Notes: generated from the letters alone by a model not told the origin. A stretch of DNA of 42,491 nucleotides from Lachnospiraceae bacterium (GCA_017539565.1 JAFYCS010000081.1:1-42491), one strand, 5' to 3'. Shown: positions 17,073-25,430, numbered from the stretch's first letter. Numbers and translations are program-made.

Positions 17073-18278
17073 CTACTGATCCGCATCCTTCTCTTTTCGC
17101 ACGGGAAGTTCTATTGATGAATAAAAGCCGTCCTCATTTTTATATTCCGTATTGCCTCCGCAGCGTTTCGCATATGATGTGAGCTTCTTGAGCCCGAATC
17201 CGTTCCTGATCAGCTCATCGGAATTTGTTTCGTTAAAACCGCTGTGCCCGTTATCCTTAACCTCCAGGCGGATATGGGTAGAATCCGCTGTGATCTTTAT
17301 CACAAAATGCGTCGCTTTGCCATGCTTAACACCGTTGGTCAGCATCTCACTTAATGCCCCGCTTAAGAATTCCGCATGCTCTTTAGGGAGCATCAGATTC
17401 TCAGAATACAGATCCTTAAAGCAGTCACAGGTGATCTGCGTATCCATCGTAAACTCGTTTATAATATTGTCAGTATAGCATAAGAGGTCTTTGATTGAAA
17501 CATCCTCATCCTCAGTATCCAATGCCCTGACTGCGCTTCGTATCGATTCCAGGCTGCCGCGTATACGCCCCGATGCATCGTTCATACGTTTATGAGCTTC
17601 TTCGGGATCCTTCTCAAAAAGCATGTCCGCCGCATCCAGAGTCATTATCGCTGCCGTTATCGAATGCCCCACGCTGTTATGTATATTGCGGCTTATATTC
17701 TCACGTTCTAACAGCCTGGCATTCTTACGCTCGTAAAAACTCTGCTGCATGATATCAGCATTTCTTTTTATCTCGTGCATCTCTGACAGGCTGGCCCGCT
17801 GCAGGCGCGCTGCCGTGGCTTCTCTTTGTTTTTCGATCTTCCGGACTAATGTCTGTATCAGCATAATGATCAGTGATACACCCATAAGCATCATAAGATC
17901 CTTGATCTTGTATGCCAGAAAAACAGTATTATCCTCATCAACGCTCCTTCGAACTGCCATTTCCGCGATTATCAAGAAGATATAAGGCACCGCAGCAAGA
18001 ACAAGCCTGATCCATCTGCGTTTTAACGGCAGCAGTATCAATACCAGTCCTGCATACCATTGCATTTGCCCTGCTGTCAAGACAAAAAACAAAGACAGTA
18101 TCATCTGCAGAATGATAAGTATTTTATCCTTATCATCTCTCATGAATGACATAGTCGCCAGTATCATCAATACACTGCCAAGCAGCAGCAACGGAAACGC
18201 AGATGCCGATCCCGCGTCCGCTGCAGCTACTACAGTAGTTATCATTATGCAGAAATCCGTAATAATAATATGTATCAT
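17073..18278 (-). CDS. Sensor histidine kinase, HisKA_3/NarX-like
   Basis: 401 residues. Membrane kinase with about five transmembrane helices in residues 1-145, then a coiled segment and the dimerisation/phospho-acceptor motif ENISRNIHNSVGHS (His200). The ATP-binding domain shows the N box (LSEMLTNGVKHG), G1 (VKDNGHSG) and G2 (GFGLKKL). There is no large external domain, so it is an intramembrane-sensing type, as in kinases that detect envelope stress or peptides. Its ATG overlaps the stop of the S41 peptidase gene (ATGA), showing translational coupling. The response regulator follows. Confidence 0.92.
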   Translation of the reverse strand: MIHIIITDFCIMITTVVAAADAGSASAFPLLLLGSVLMILATMSFMRDDKDKILIILQMILSLFFVLTAGQMQWYAGLVLILLPLKRRWIRLVLAAVPYIFLIIAEMAVRRSVDEDNTVFLAYKIKDLMMLMGVSLIIMLIQTLVRKIEKQREATAARLQRASLSEMHEIKRNADIMQQSFYERKNARLLERENISRNIHNSVGHSITAAIMTLDAADMLFEKDPEEAHKRMNDASGRIRGSLESIRSAVRALDTEDEDVSIKDLLCYTDNIINEFTMDTQITCDCFKDLYSENLMLPKEHAEFLSGALSEMLTNGVKHGKATHFVIKITADSTHIRLEVKDNGHSGFNETNSDELIRNGFGLKKLTSYAKRCGGNTEYKNEDGFYSSIELPVRKEKDADQ

Positions 18279-19753
18279 TTAAGCCTTTCTTTTAAAACCT
18301 CCAGCGCCTCATCAGGCCGGCATTCAATATCCGGGATTATGGGGTCTTCATCTTTAGTGATATCGACCCTGTGCCAGTCTTTTGTAGATACCTGGAAATA
18401 TATACCCGAATTCGGCAGGTTATATCCTACCACCTCACCGTAACTGCCGGGCAGGTTTCCGCAGGGTTCTCCGACAATGGTCCCGATACCGTTATCCTGT
18501 ATCAGCATCGCAAAGTCCATGGCGGCACTGAAAGTATTCACTGAAGTAATGATATAAACATCCCCGTCAAAAAGATCCGCCTTTTTAGGATTTTTAATTG
18601 TTTCCTGGGCAAAGGGTATCTTAAAGAAGTTCATTCTCCATTCAAATGCCCAGCCCTTATATTCATCAACATCCAGATAGCTTATAAATTCATCAGCTAC
18701 CTGTGATGATCCTCCTCCGTTATATCTGAGATCTACAGCCACATTACGAATATCTTTTTCCCTGATCTCTTTAAACATTGCTGCCAGGGTTTGTTTATAG
18801 GTATTGTTAAATTTACAGGAATTAAGCGTCAGTACCGCAAGGCTTAAGTCTTCATCTATATCATAATATACAAAGTCCTCTTCATCTTCTTCGCGGACAT
18901 TCACACCCATGTCCTCTTCGATAAAATCATAATAATCTTCGAGGGGGAGAAAGTCATCTGCTGTCACGGCACGGCCTACGGTTTCACCATTTTCCGTCTC
19001 ATAATTATATATTATCTCTCCGTTTATATCTATACCAAGATATCTCAATCCTTCTAAAGTATTTGTCCTGTTCTTCAGCCTGCGTATCCCATAGCTTTCA
19101 GTCTCATAGCAGACCAGCCCGGGATGATCATTCAGGAAATCTTCATACCTTTCCCCGTTTATGCCGACAGGAATATAGCCTTCTGTCTTCATCCTGTATA
19201 TGTATTTCATGTAATGCAATTCATTATAGCTTTCAGAACAGCTTGTATGTCCGTCATTCAAAAGTGCGAACACCGATTGGATCTCACGGCTCAGTTCATA
19301 TGTAAGAATGCTGTCCCTGCTCTCAAGCCCTCTGCGTACCTGTTCTGCCTTAGCTTCCGCATCTGCAGGCAGTCCCTTGTAAGCAAGGGGATGCAGGCGC
19401 TTTAAATACTTCATGGCGTAGTCAAAATCTTCAATAGCCTCCCTGCCGCTCAGCATTTTTTCACCGTCACATTCTTTGCTGAAAGCATCAAGTCTGTTAT
19501 ATGAACAGTTCCAGTACGGATTGATCATAACCAGAAAGATCACATAAGCGTAGATAAATACATCCAGCAGTATAACTCCCGTCTTCTTTTGGGTCTTTTT
19601 CCAAAACAGTATCTGCAGTGCGATCAGCCATATTGCCGCCACAGCGATCGTAATCCCTTCATTAAGATCACATACATACTTATTTAACGGTATCAGCAAA
19701 AGTATTGCTGCATGCAGTAATATAAGTCCCATAGCTTTTAAAAACTTTTTCAT
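18275..19753 (-). CDS. Membrane-anchored S41-family peptidase
   Basis: 492 residues. Serine peptidase of the C-terminal-processing (S41) family. Three N-terminal transmembrane helices (about 5-82) are followed by an external domain with LNDGHTSC (family motif near residue 169), AVDLRYNGGGSS, and the catalytic region SVNTFSAAMDFA with Ser409. The chain ends with the beta-rich segment and PDIECRPDEALE. No PDZ domain is obvious. The second of two close ATGs (19751-19753) is preferred, because AAGGAG abuts the first directly. Its stop overlaps the kinase start and the upstream permease ends 10 bases before this start. Context suggests it processes a peptide handled by the ABC proteins; that is inferred. 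Confidence 0.88.
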   Translation of the reverse strand: MKKFLKAMGLILLHAAILLLIPLNKYVCDLNEGITIAVAAIWLIALQILFWKKTQKKTGVILLDVFIYAYVIFLVMINPYWNCSYNRLDAFSKECDGEKMLSGREAIEDFDYAMKYLKRLHPLAYKGLPADAEAKAEQVRRGLESRDSILTYELSREIQSVFALLNDGHTSCSESYNELHYMKYIYRMKTEGYIPVGINGERYEDFLNDHPGLVCYETESYGIRRLKNRTNTLEGLRYLGIDINGEIIYNYETENGETVGRAVTADDFLPLEDYYDFIEEDMGVNVREEDEEDFVYYDIDEDLSLAVLTLNSCKFNNTYKQTLAAMFKEIREKDIRNVAVDLRYNGGGSSQVADEFISYLDVDEYKGWAFEWRMNFFKIPFAQETIKNPKKADLFDGDVYIITSVNTFSAAMDFAMLIQDNGIGTIVGEPCGNLPGSYGEVVGYNLPNSGIYFQVSTKDWHRVDITKDEDPIIPDIECRPDEALEVLKERLK

Positions 19754-19763
19754 CTTCATCTCC

Positions 19764-20855
19764 TTAAAACTCCGTCACATCCGCTTTGGACATTGCACGC
19801 GATTTCAGTATCACCGTAGGTATAACCACCAGCAGATTAGATATTATGAATGCCTTAACTCCAAGTGATGAGTAATACGGTAGGAACATTCCCTTAGGTA
19901 TATAATAAAGTCCGTTTATCATGAAACTGAAGAACAGAACTATCAGGCCGCCAAGTATAACTCCTATCACATCCATGGCAAGCAGCTCTGATGCGATCTT
20001 TTTAAATATACTTCCTTTATTCATTCCCAGCGCCCTGTATACCCCGAACTCATAAGTACGCTTGATGAAATGTCCTGTAAGCACGGTATTTACAGTCAGG
20101 GCATGTATCACGGAAAGTATCACTATGCATAATAAAAATATATAATCAAAGGGAACCAGCTGTTCATCCAGCATATCAGACGTAAGAGCGCTTATATTTA
20201 TCTTTCGCCCCGCTGCCTTTTCTTTGAGAAGATCACGCAGTTCACGCCCGGCCAGCTCCTTCGATATGATATTGGCACGATACAGGTTTTCGTCATGCAC
20301 TACATAGAAGACCATATAACTGTTGTCATCTGTCAGGGCCGCAATGGTATATACTCCGTTTATATCCTTATCAACCGTATAATCCAGCCTGTCTCCGACC
20401 TTAAGGTCATATTGCGATGCAAGAGCTTTAGACATTATCACCGTCCTGTCCTTAACCTGCGACAGATCACATTCAAGCCCCAGATATTCAAAGGCAGTTT
20501 TAAGATCCTCCGGTGTATTGAAAACCATTGATGCCGCTCCCATCTCCACGCCCATGGTAGTATTCCAGTCCAGCCCGCCAAACCCTCTTGAACTGCGCTC
20601 AAGCACGATCAGGCTGTCATCTTTTTTCAGTTCCTCCATATATGAGGTATAATCTTTTAAGTCTTCATCCGAAGCATCGGCTCCGATCATGCAGATCTTT
20701 GCATCATACTCCTCATTCTTTAACCAGTAATAACGCAGGCTGCTGATGTAATTACCGGCCAGGAAAAGCAGCACTGTGCACATCAGGAGCATGACCAGAA
20801 GTGCAGTGCGAAGCTTATTCTCTTTTATATAATATATCGATGATAAAGGGTTCAT
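19764..20855 (-). CDS. ABC transporter permease, FtsX-like (second)
   Basis: 363 residues. FtsX/MacB-type permease: one transmembrane helix at about 16-36, a long external domain (about 40-225), then three helices near 230-250, 285-310 and 330-350. The region between helices contains TYEFGVYRALGMNKGSIFKKIASEL, a typical coupling motif. The ATG at 20853-20855 has GGAGAAATAAA upstream. It probably pairs with the permease at 21669-22829 and the ATPase between them. A dispersed repeat fills the 91-bp gap to the ATPase gene. Confidence 0.88.
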   Translation of the reverse strand: MNPLSSIYYIKENKLRTALLVMLLMCTVLLFLAGNYISSLRYYWLKNEEYDAKICMIGADASDEDLKDYTSYMEELKKDDSLIVLERSSRGFGGLDWNTTMGVEMGAASMVFNTPEDLKTAFEYLGLECDLSQVKDRTVIMSKALASQYDLKVGDRLDYTVDKDINGVYTIAALTDDNSYMVFYVVHDENLYRANIISKELAGRELRDLLKEKAAGRKINISALTSDMLDEQLVPFDYIFLLCIVILSVIHALTVNTVLTGHFIKRTYEFGVYRALGMNKGSIFKKIASELLAMDVIGVILGGLIVLFFSFMINGLYYIPKGMFLPYYSSLGVKAFIISNLLVVIPTVILKSRAMSKADVTEF

Positions 20856-20877
20856 TTTATTTCTCCATCTACTCTTT

Positions 20878-20948
20878 CAAGATTCTTCGTCGCTATGCTC
20901 CTCAGAATTACAGCTCACATGTCATCCTGAACGAAGCGAAGGATCTTT
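20878..20948. repeat. Dispersed palindromic repeat, copy c (inverted pair)
   Basis: AAGATTCTTCGTCGC... and ...CGAAGCGAAGGATCTTT form an inverted pair between the ABC ATPase and the second permease, reaching the ATPase stop codon region. Confidence 0.8.
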
Positions 20949-21603
20949 ATTTATTTATGTCTCCATCCCACATTTCTATGATATCGTCGGCATCCTTAAG
21001 AATGCTCTTGTCATGTGTAACTACAAGCACCAGACGGTCAGCCGAATATTCCTTTAGTATCTTCATAACATTGTATGCGTTCTCATGATCCAGCGACGCT
21101 GTAGGTTCATCCGCGAATATCACCCTTGGATCGTTTATGACAGCTCTGGCAATAGCGACTCTCTGGCACTGCCCGCCGGAAAGCCTGGCAGGCTTTTTGT
21201 TAAACTCGCGCTCTTTAATGCCCAGCTCTGTCAGTATCCCTTCTGCTTTTTTTCGTTCTTCCTTATCACGGCTTTTTGCTGCCACCAGCACATTATCAAC
21301 CGCTCCCATATAGGGGACCAGATAATGCTTCTGGAATACGAAGCCGAACTCGCTGCGCCTTAACTCTTCACGCTCCGCATTGGTACATGCTGTCAGTTCC
21401 CGCCCGTTATATACTATGCTTCCTTCAGTCGGCTTTTTTAATGTTGACAGACAATACATCAAGGTACTCTTACCGCTGCCCGAAGGCCCTATGATGCCTA
21501 CCAGCCCTTTATCCGGCAGTTTCAGATCAAAGCCTTTCAGTGCGTACATCTTTTCTTCTTTTTCCATGTCATAGATCATGCAGATCTTTTTTACGTCGAA
21601 CAT
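20947..21603 (-). CDS. ABC transporter ATP-binding protein, MacB/LolD-like
   Basis: 218 residues. Cytoplasmic ATPase that drives the FtsX-like permeases on both sides. Walker A GPSGSGKST, Q-loop FVFQKHYLVPY, signature LSGGQCQRVAIARA, Walker B VIFADEPTASLD and the switch histidine VVTHD are all present. The ATG at 21601-21603 is chosen because AAGGAG is 6 bases upstream; a GTG one codon earlier is possible. The gene order permease-ATPase-permease is typical for exporters of antimicrobial or signal peptides in Firmicutes, but the substrate here is unknown. Confidence 0.94.
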   Translation of the reverse strand: MFDVKKICMIYDMEKEEKMYALKGFDLKLPDKGLVGIIGPSGSGKSTLMYCLSTLKKPTEGSIVYNGRELTACTNAEREELRRSEFGFVFQKHYLVPYMGAVDNVLVAAKSRDKEERKKAEGILTELGIKEREFNKKPARLSGGQCQRVAIARAVINDPRVIFADEPTASLDHENAYNVMKILKEYSADRLVLVVTHDKSILKDADDIIEMWDGDINK

Positions 21604-21637
21604 CACGCGCTCCTTTCATATTAAGCTACACTTCTAT

Positions 21638-21661
21638 CAAGATCCTTCGTCGCTTCGCTCC
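21638..21661. repeat. Dispersed palindromic repeat, copy d (half unit)
   Basis: CAAGATCCTTCGTCGCTTCG and a few further bases; only one arm remains. It lies between the ATPase and the first permease. Confidence 0.7.
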
Positions 21662-21668
21662 AAGTCTT

Positions 21669-22829
21669 TTATTCTTCTATCGCATCAATAGTCTTAACTG
21701 CATTTATACTCCAGGCAACAGGGATCTGCAGTATCCCCATTATCAGTACGTAGGTTGATATTATCCTTAATATCTGCTCCGGTATGATCACTCTGCATAT
21801 CAGCCCCTTTGCTACGACCACAGTCTCGTGCAATACATATGCGCCTGTAAGTCCAAATATCAGTCCCAGTACTGCGCCCGTCCCAAAGATGATCGCCATC
21901 TCTCTCATTATCATTCCGTAGACTGCGCTGCGGCTGTAGCCTATAGACATATACAGGCAGTACTCATTGACACGGTTACGAAGGTAGGATATGTATGCTA
22001 TCAACACCGAAAATGCCAGGAAGATCATTGCAACCAGGAATATCACGTTTATTACTTTATCCATCACACCTTTAACTTCCGTATCATAAAATCTCTTTGA
22101 TTCCACACCGTCGCTGATGTCTTCCGCATCCGTTACATTTATGCCCAGCTTTTTGATCAGTGCTGTCATATCGTAAATGCTCTCATCTTTTTCTACTACG
22201 ATATACCATCCGCTGTTGGTGTATCCATTTGGCGTTCCGACTACAGCCATATAAGGAGAGCTTATAACGCCCACTATCTTAAAACTGTCTCCGTAGGCAT
22301 AAGGCATGTAACTGTCACCTATCTTCCATCCGCAGTTTTTTATGATCACCTCGTCTACCAGCATCTCCCCGTCACCCGAAGGCATACGGCCATCTGTCAG
22401 TTTTGCTTCCATATGATCCAGAAAACGCGGTATCCTTTCAGGATCCATCAGCGGCACTTCGTAGCCTATCATTCCAAAAACTGAATTGTAATTGGCATAC
22501 AGTATCTGTGTAAGATAAGCATCCGATATCCCGTCTTCAGCCTTAAGCTTTCCGATCAGTTCTTCCGTCTTTTCATCATATGCAGCCTCAAGAGCTTCGT
22601 CGCTCTCATACTTCTCTTTGTTGATCCCGTATCCCTTAGTTGATATGGAAAGGAAAGCTAGTTTTTTGGGCAGTTCAAAGGAGATAGGTTCGAAGCTTTC
22701 TGTCGTGGTGTTTAAAAGCATTGCTATAACATACATTGCCACAAACACCAGAGTCAGTGCCAGCACCATTGCCCCTACCGGCTTTTTATTGTTCTTTATA
22801 TAGTTCCATGCGGATAATTCAGATTTCAT
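21669..22829 (-). CDS. ABC transporter permease, FtsX-like (first)
   Basis: 386 residues with one N-terminal helix (about 18-38), an external domain and three C-terminal helices (near 260, 315 and 355). The coupling segment reads RVNEYCLYMSIGYSRSAVYGMIMREMA, as in MacB/FtsX permeases. The ATG at 22827-22829 has AGAAGG upstream and gives the usual start just before the first helix. A longer frame opens at 22934 with a lysine-rich extension but lacks a clear ribosome binding site. It belongs to the cluster with the ATPase and the second permease. The two permeases differ strongly in sequence, so they form a heterodimer rather than a recent duplication (inference). Confidence 0.86.
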   Translation of the reverse strand: MKSELSAWNYIKNNKKPVGAMVLALTLVFVAMYVIAMLLNTTTESFEPISFELPKKLAFLSISTKGYGINKEKYESDEALEAAYDEKTEELIGKLKAEDGISDAYLTQILYANYNSVFGMIGYEVPLMDPERIPRFLDHMEAKLTDGRMPSGDGEMLVDEVIIKNCGWKIGDSYMPYAYGDSFKIVGVISSPYMAVVGTPNGYTNSGWYIVVEKDESIYDMTALIKKLGINVTDAEDISDGVESKRFYDTEVKGVMDKVINVIFLVAMIFLAFSVLIAYISYLRNRVNEYCLYMSIGYSRSAVYGMIMREMAIIFGTGAVLGLIFGLTGAYVLHETVVVAKGLICRVIIPEQILRIISTYVLIMGILQIPVAWSINAVKTIDAIEE

Positions 22830-22958
22830 AAATAACCTTCTTTCATTTTTACAATTAGCTTCCGGCGGTATTTTTCTGTATTTTCTATCTTTTTTTTTCG
22901 CCATAGTCTTTATTTTTGCAAATTTTAGCTCCATAATGTGATAAATAACAGGTAGCGG

Positions 22959-23921
22959 TCATTCAGCGCGGTTGCCTTTCAGTTTATCGTACCTGATGCA
23001 GATATATACAGCTGCAAGAGGCAGGATCACATAGTCAAAGGCGTTTCCTAAAAATTCAATGATCTTCAGTACGGCAGGCTCTGTAGTCCAGCCAAACAGG
23101 CCGTGTGATATTTTGGGCGTAATGTCGCTGAAAGCATGGAGCAGCATTACCAGAGCCAGATTTTCGCTTAGCATATATATAGCTGCGATAAACAATCCCC
23201 AAAGGGCTGTGGCAGGAACCTGGATAAGTGGATTCTCTCCAAAGAAAATATTAGGAAGATGACTCAGTCCAAAGATCAATCCGGAAATCATGACTGTAAA
23301 TAACCTTTGTTTCACGGTAGCTGTATTCCACTTAATAAGCCCGTCCATCAACAATCCCCTGTCTCTGGCTTCTTCATAAAAACCAACGGTAAACTGCTGA
23401 ATTACCACTATTGTTAAGGGTGCTATGTTTTCCGGAACATATACATCTGCAAAAATGATCTTTACCAGCGGAAGCGAGATGTATATCAGGAAGGGAAGCA
23501 TCATAAGCCAGATCTTCGGCATAAGCTTATTTGTAAAGAGTGGTCTGCGGGGGCTCTTGATAAGTATGATCGAAACCGTACCAAAAATAATCCTTAATAC
23601 CATATCCGCGATCAATAATGTATTATAGTCAGGGAAAATATCCAGATACACCATAGCTATCTCGATCGCATAGAATACCAGCATGATGACCACTGCCTGT
23701 ATGATCTGGTTTTTTATCACCTTCTTTTTGTCTGAATAGTCACTTTCAGTATAGACATTTTCTGTATGGGCTTTTTCTGTATGGTTCTTTGGTGCAGGGT
23801 AATTTTTTGTATAATCCTTTTCTATGAGTCCCTTTTTTGTAAGATCCATTTCTATCATGTTCTTTTCTGTATAATCCTTTCTTATAAGATACTTTTCTGT
23901 AATGAACTTTTTCTTCTGCAT
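22959..23921 (-). CDS. CPBP-family intramembrane metalloprotease with pentad-repeat N-terminus
   Basis: 320 residues. CaaX/Abi (CPBP) membrane protease family, linked to bacteriocin immunity and peptide processing. Active-site motifs: EEARDR (Glu183, Glu184, Arg188), FGLSH (His221) and HAFSD (His262, Asp266), set within about eight transmembrane helices (from about 70). Residues 6-65 are an unusual hydrophilic extension of twelve pentads (FITEK, DYTEK, DLTKK, DYTKN, NHTEK, VYTES and others). The ATG at 23919-23921 is the longest start, but AAAGGA lies too close to it, so translation might begin inside the extension (Met22 for example). First gene of the ABC/S41 cluster by position. Confidence 0.85.
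   Translation of the reverse strand: MQKKKFITEKYLIRKDYTEKNMIEMDLTKKGLIEKDYTKNYPAPKNHTEKAHTENVYTESDYSDKKKVIKNQIIQAVVIMLVFYAIEIAMVYLDIFPDYNTLLIADMVLRIIFGTVSIILIKSPRRPLFTNKLMPKIWLMMLPFLIYISLPLVKIIFADVYVPENIAPLTIVVIQQFTVGFYEEARDRGLLMDGLIKWNTATVKQRLFTVMISGLIFGLSHLPNIFFGENPLIQVPATALWGLFIAAIYMLSENLALVMLLHAFSDITPKISHGLFGWTTEPAVLKIIEFLGNAFDYVILPLAAVYICIRYDKLKGNRAE
23727..23906 (-). repeat. Twelve degenerate 15-bp repeats at the start of the CPBP gene
   Basis: In-frame 15-bp units, easily seen on the plus strand as recurring CTTTTCTGTATAATC-like blocks, encode pentads of the form x-(aromatic/aliphatic)-(T/I)-(E/K)-K. Threonine recurs at residues 8, 18, 28, 38, 48, 53 and 58. Confidence 0.8.
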
Positions 23922-24074
23922 ATCCTTTATGCTGTCTGCATTCTTTTTGGCAGTTAGTTCATATTATCTGTACTCTCACACCGTGAAGTTTTTTATCTAT
24001 AGGTTAAGGCTGCGTTTTTTAGTCATTACATCCCTTACCTGTCGATGTTCACATAATACTAGATATGAATATAT

Positions 24075-24116
24075 AAAAACAGTGACCGCAGTCATATCTT
24101 CATATGACCGCGGTCA
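24075..24116 (-). terminator. Terminator-like hairpin ending the hairpin array
   Basis: 15-nt arms 24083-24097 and 24102-24116 with a CTTC/GAAG loop and one imperfect pair. On the minus strand the stem is followed by CTGTTTTTATATATTC. It would end any transcript running from rlmB through the 74-bp array. Confidence 0.75.
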
Positions 24117-24119
24117 TGT

Positions 24120-24546
24120 ATTCTAATACTTTAACGTCTTCGGCTAACACATGTGCCGTTTAGGGCTTTTGTGTTAGCCGATATCAGAGAATTTATGCTC
24201 TAATATTTCCGGTTAACACATATGCCATTCAAGCCCTTTGTGTTAGCCGATATCAGAGAATTTATGCTCTAATATTTCCACTCCGGCTAACACATGTGCC
24301 GTTTAGGGCTTTTGTGTTAGCCACTATCATAGATTTCAAACTCTAATATATCTGTTTCGGCTAACACACGCTCTGTTTAAGTCACTTATGTTAGCCAAAT
24401 AGAAAAAATTCAAGCCTTAGTATAATAGAAAAGGCTAACACATCTGCCGTTTTCGACATTTGTGTTAGCCGATATCAAAGAATTCATGCTCATATATATC
24501 TGTTCCGGCTAACACATGCGTCATTTAAAGCCTTTGTGTTAGCCCC
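24120..24546. repeat. Array of six 38-nt hairpins at 74-bp period
   Basis: Six units of GGCTAACACA, an 18-nt loop and TGTGTTAGCC lie at 24142-24179, 24211-24248, 24285-24322, 24359-24396, 24433-24470 and 24507-24544. Start-to-start distances are 69, 74, 74, 74 and 74 bp. Linkers are 31 then 36 bp and related to each other; linkers 1 and 2 are identical over 31 bp. Hairpins 1 and 3 are identical. Loops differ between the other units. Stem changes in units 2 and 4 leave a wobble pair on one strand. The period is not a multiple of three, so it is not a coding repeat. Linker-like sequence also precedes unit 1 and follows unit 6. Confidence 0.95.
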
Positions 24547-24627
24547 GGATAAGGAATTTACGCCCGTCTGAGCTCTGCAAGTATCCAGTCCCGGGAAATG
24601 ATATCATATGCATTGCCGCAGTATAAA

Positions 24628-24649
24628 GGGAGATTATTTATAATCTCTC
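24628..24649 (-). terminator. Palindrome overlapping the rlmB stop codon
   Basis: GAGATTAT, TT, ATAATCTC (24630-24647) with two more flanking pairs spans the rlmB stop codon. It is followed by only a short T stretch (CCCTTTATAC), so it would be a weak terminator at best. Confidence 0.35.
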
Positions 24650-25377
24650 TGTCTTACTATCTCATACGCAAGGACTCCGGCGGCAACCGATGCGTTTAAT
24701 GAATCCAGCTTACCCATCATGGGGATGGATACTTTATAGTCACATTTTTCTTTTACCAGCCGGCTTACTCCTTCGCCTTCCGAACCTATTATCAGCCCAA
24801 TTGAACCGGTAAGGTTTGCTTTATACATCACATCTCCGTCCATATCTGCACAGGCAAACCACATGCCTTCTTTTTTCAAAGACTCTATGGTCTGAACCAG
24901 ATTTGTAACTCTGGCAACAGGCAGATAATTCAGTGCTCCTGCGGATGTTCTGGCAACAGTGGGTGTAAGTCCTACTGCCCTGTTTTTAGGAATTACCACA
25001 CCATGTGCTCCAGCCTGATATGCGGTACGGATGATCGCGCCCAGATTATGGGGATCCTCAATACCGTCAAGGAAAAAGATAAAAGGTGCGCGTCCGCTTT
25101 CTTCCGCCGCTTTCATTATGTCCTCAAGCTCCGCATATTCGTAAGCAGCAGCTATTGCGATCACGCCCTGATGCTTACCTGTTTGTGACAGCTGATCCAG
25201 GCGTTCCTTAGCTACATACTTTATAAGGCAGTCTGATTTCTTTGCCTCCCTTTTTATGGTAAGGACCGGACCATCCTGACATCCGTCCAGCACATAGATC
25301 TTATCTATCGTCTTGCCGCTGCGGAATGCTTCCAGCACTGCGTTACGGCCTTCTATCTGTGATTCACTGTATCCCAT
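24634..25377 (-). CDS. rlmB: 23S rRNA (guanosine-2'-O)-methyltransferase RlmB
   Basis: 247 residues. SPOUT-class (SpoU/TrmH) enzyme that 2'-O-methylates a guanosine of the 23S rRNA peptidyl-transferase region. The N-terminal substrate-binding domain starts IEGRNAVLEAF. SpoU motif 1 is DPHNLGAIIRTAYQAGAHG, motif 2 LIIGSEGEGVSRL and motif 3 IPMMGKLDSLNASVAAG, which form the knotted SAM site. The ATG at 25375-25377 has GGAG 9 bases upstream. It is last in the ispF-cysS-mrnC-rlmB order. Its C-terminus is normal for the family. Confidence 0.95.
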   Translation of the reverse strand: MGYSESQIEGRNAVLEAFRSGKTIDKIYVLDGCQDGPVLTIKREAKKSDCLIKYVAKERLDQLSQTGKHQGVIAIAAAYEYAELEDIMKAAEESGRAPFIFFLDGIEDPHNLGAIIRTAYQAGAHGVVIPKNRAVGLTPTVARTSAGALNYLPVARVTNLVQTIESLKKEGMWFACADMDGDVMYKANLTGSIGLIIGSEGEGVSRLVKEKCDYKVSIPMMGKLDSLNASVAAGVLAYEIVRQRDYK

Positions 25378-25430
25378 TTATTAAACTCCGTTATATATAC
25401 CTATCCCTCTTTGGCTTCTGTACTTTTATC

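Larger units (their letters stand above)
23922..24633. other. 712-bp gene-free region between rlmB and the CPBP gene
   Basis: Holds, from the rlmB side, an open-frame remnant, the six-hairpin array and the terminator-like hairpin, then about 150 bp before the CPBP start in which no convincing promoter was found. No complete gene with a ribosome binding site was seen on either strand. Confidence 0.8.

Noticed and set aside
22830-22934. Lysine-rich 35-residue extension of the first permease
   Set aside because: The ATG at 22827-22829 has AGAAGG before it and starts at the normal place relative to the first helix; the extension looks like A-rich leader DNA.
24120-24546. CRISPR array reading of the 38-nt repeats with 36-nt linkers
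   Set aside because: The repeats are themselves long hairpins with variable loops, linkers are related to each other rather than unique, and no cas gene is present in the window.
24120-24546. Integron attC sites (GTTAGCC/GGCTAAC cores)
   Set aside because: The core is one base away from the attC consensus GTTRRRY at each end, there are no gene cassettes between units and no integrase in the window.
24120-24546. Coding tandem repeat (frames read ANTKALNG-type peptides)
   Set aside because: The 74-bp period is not a multiple of three and stops fall in the linkers in each frame.
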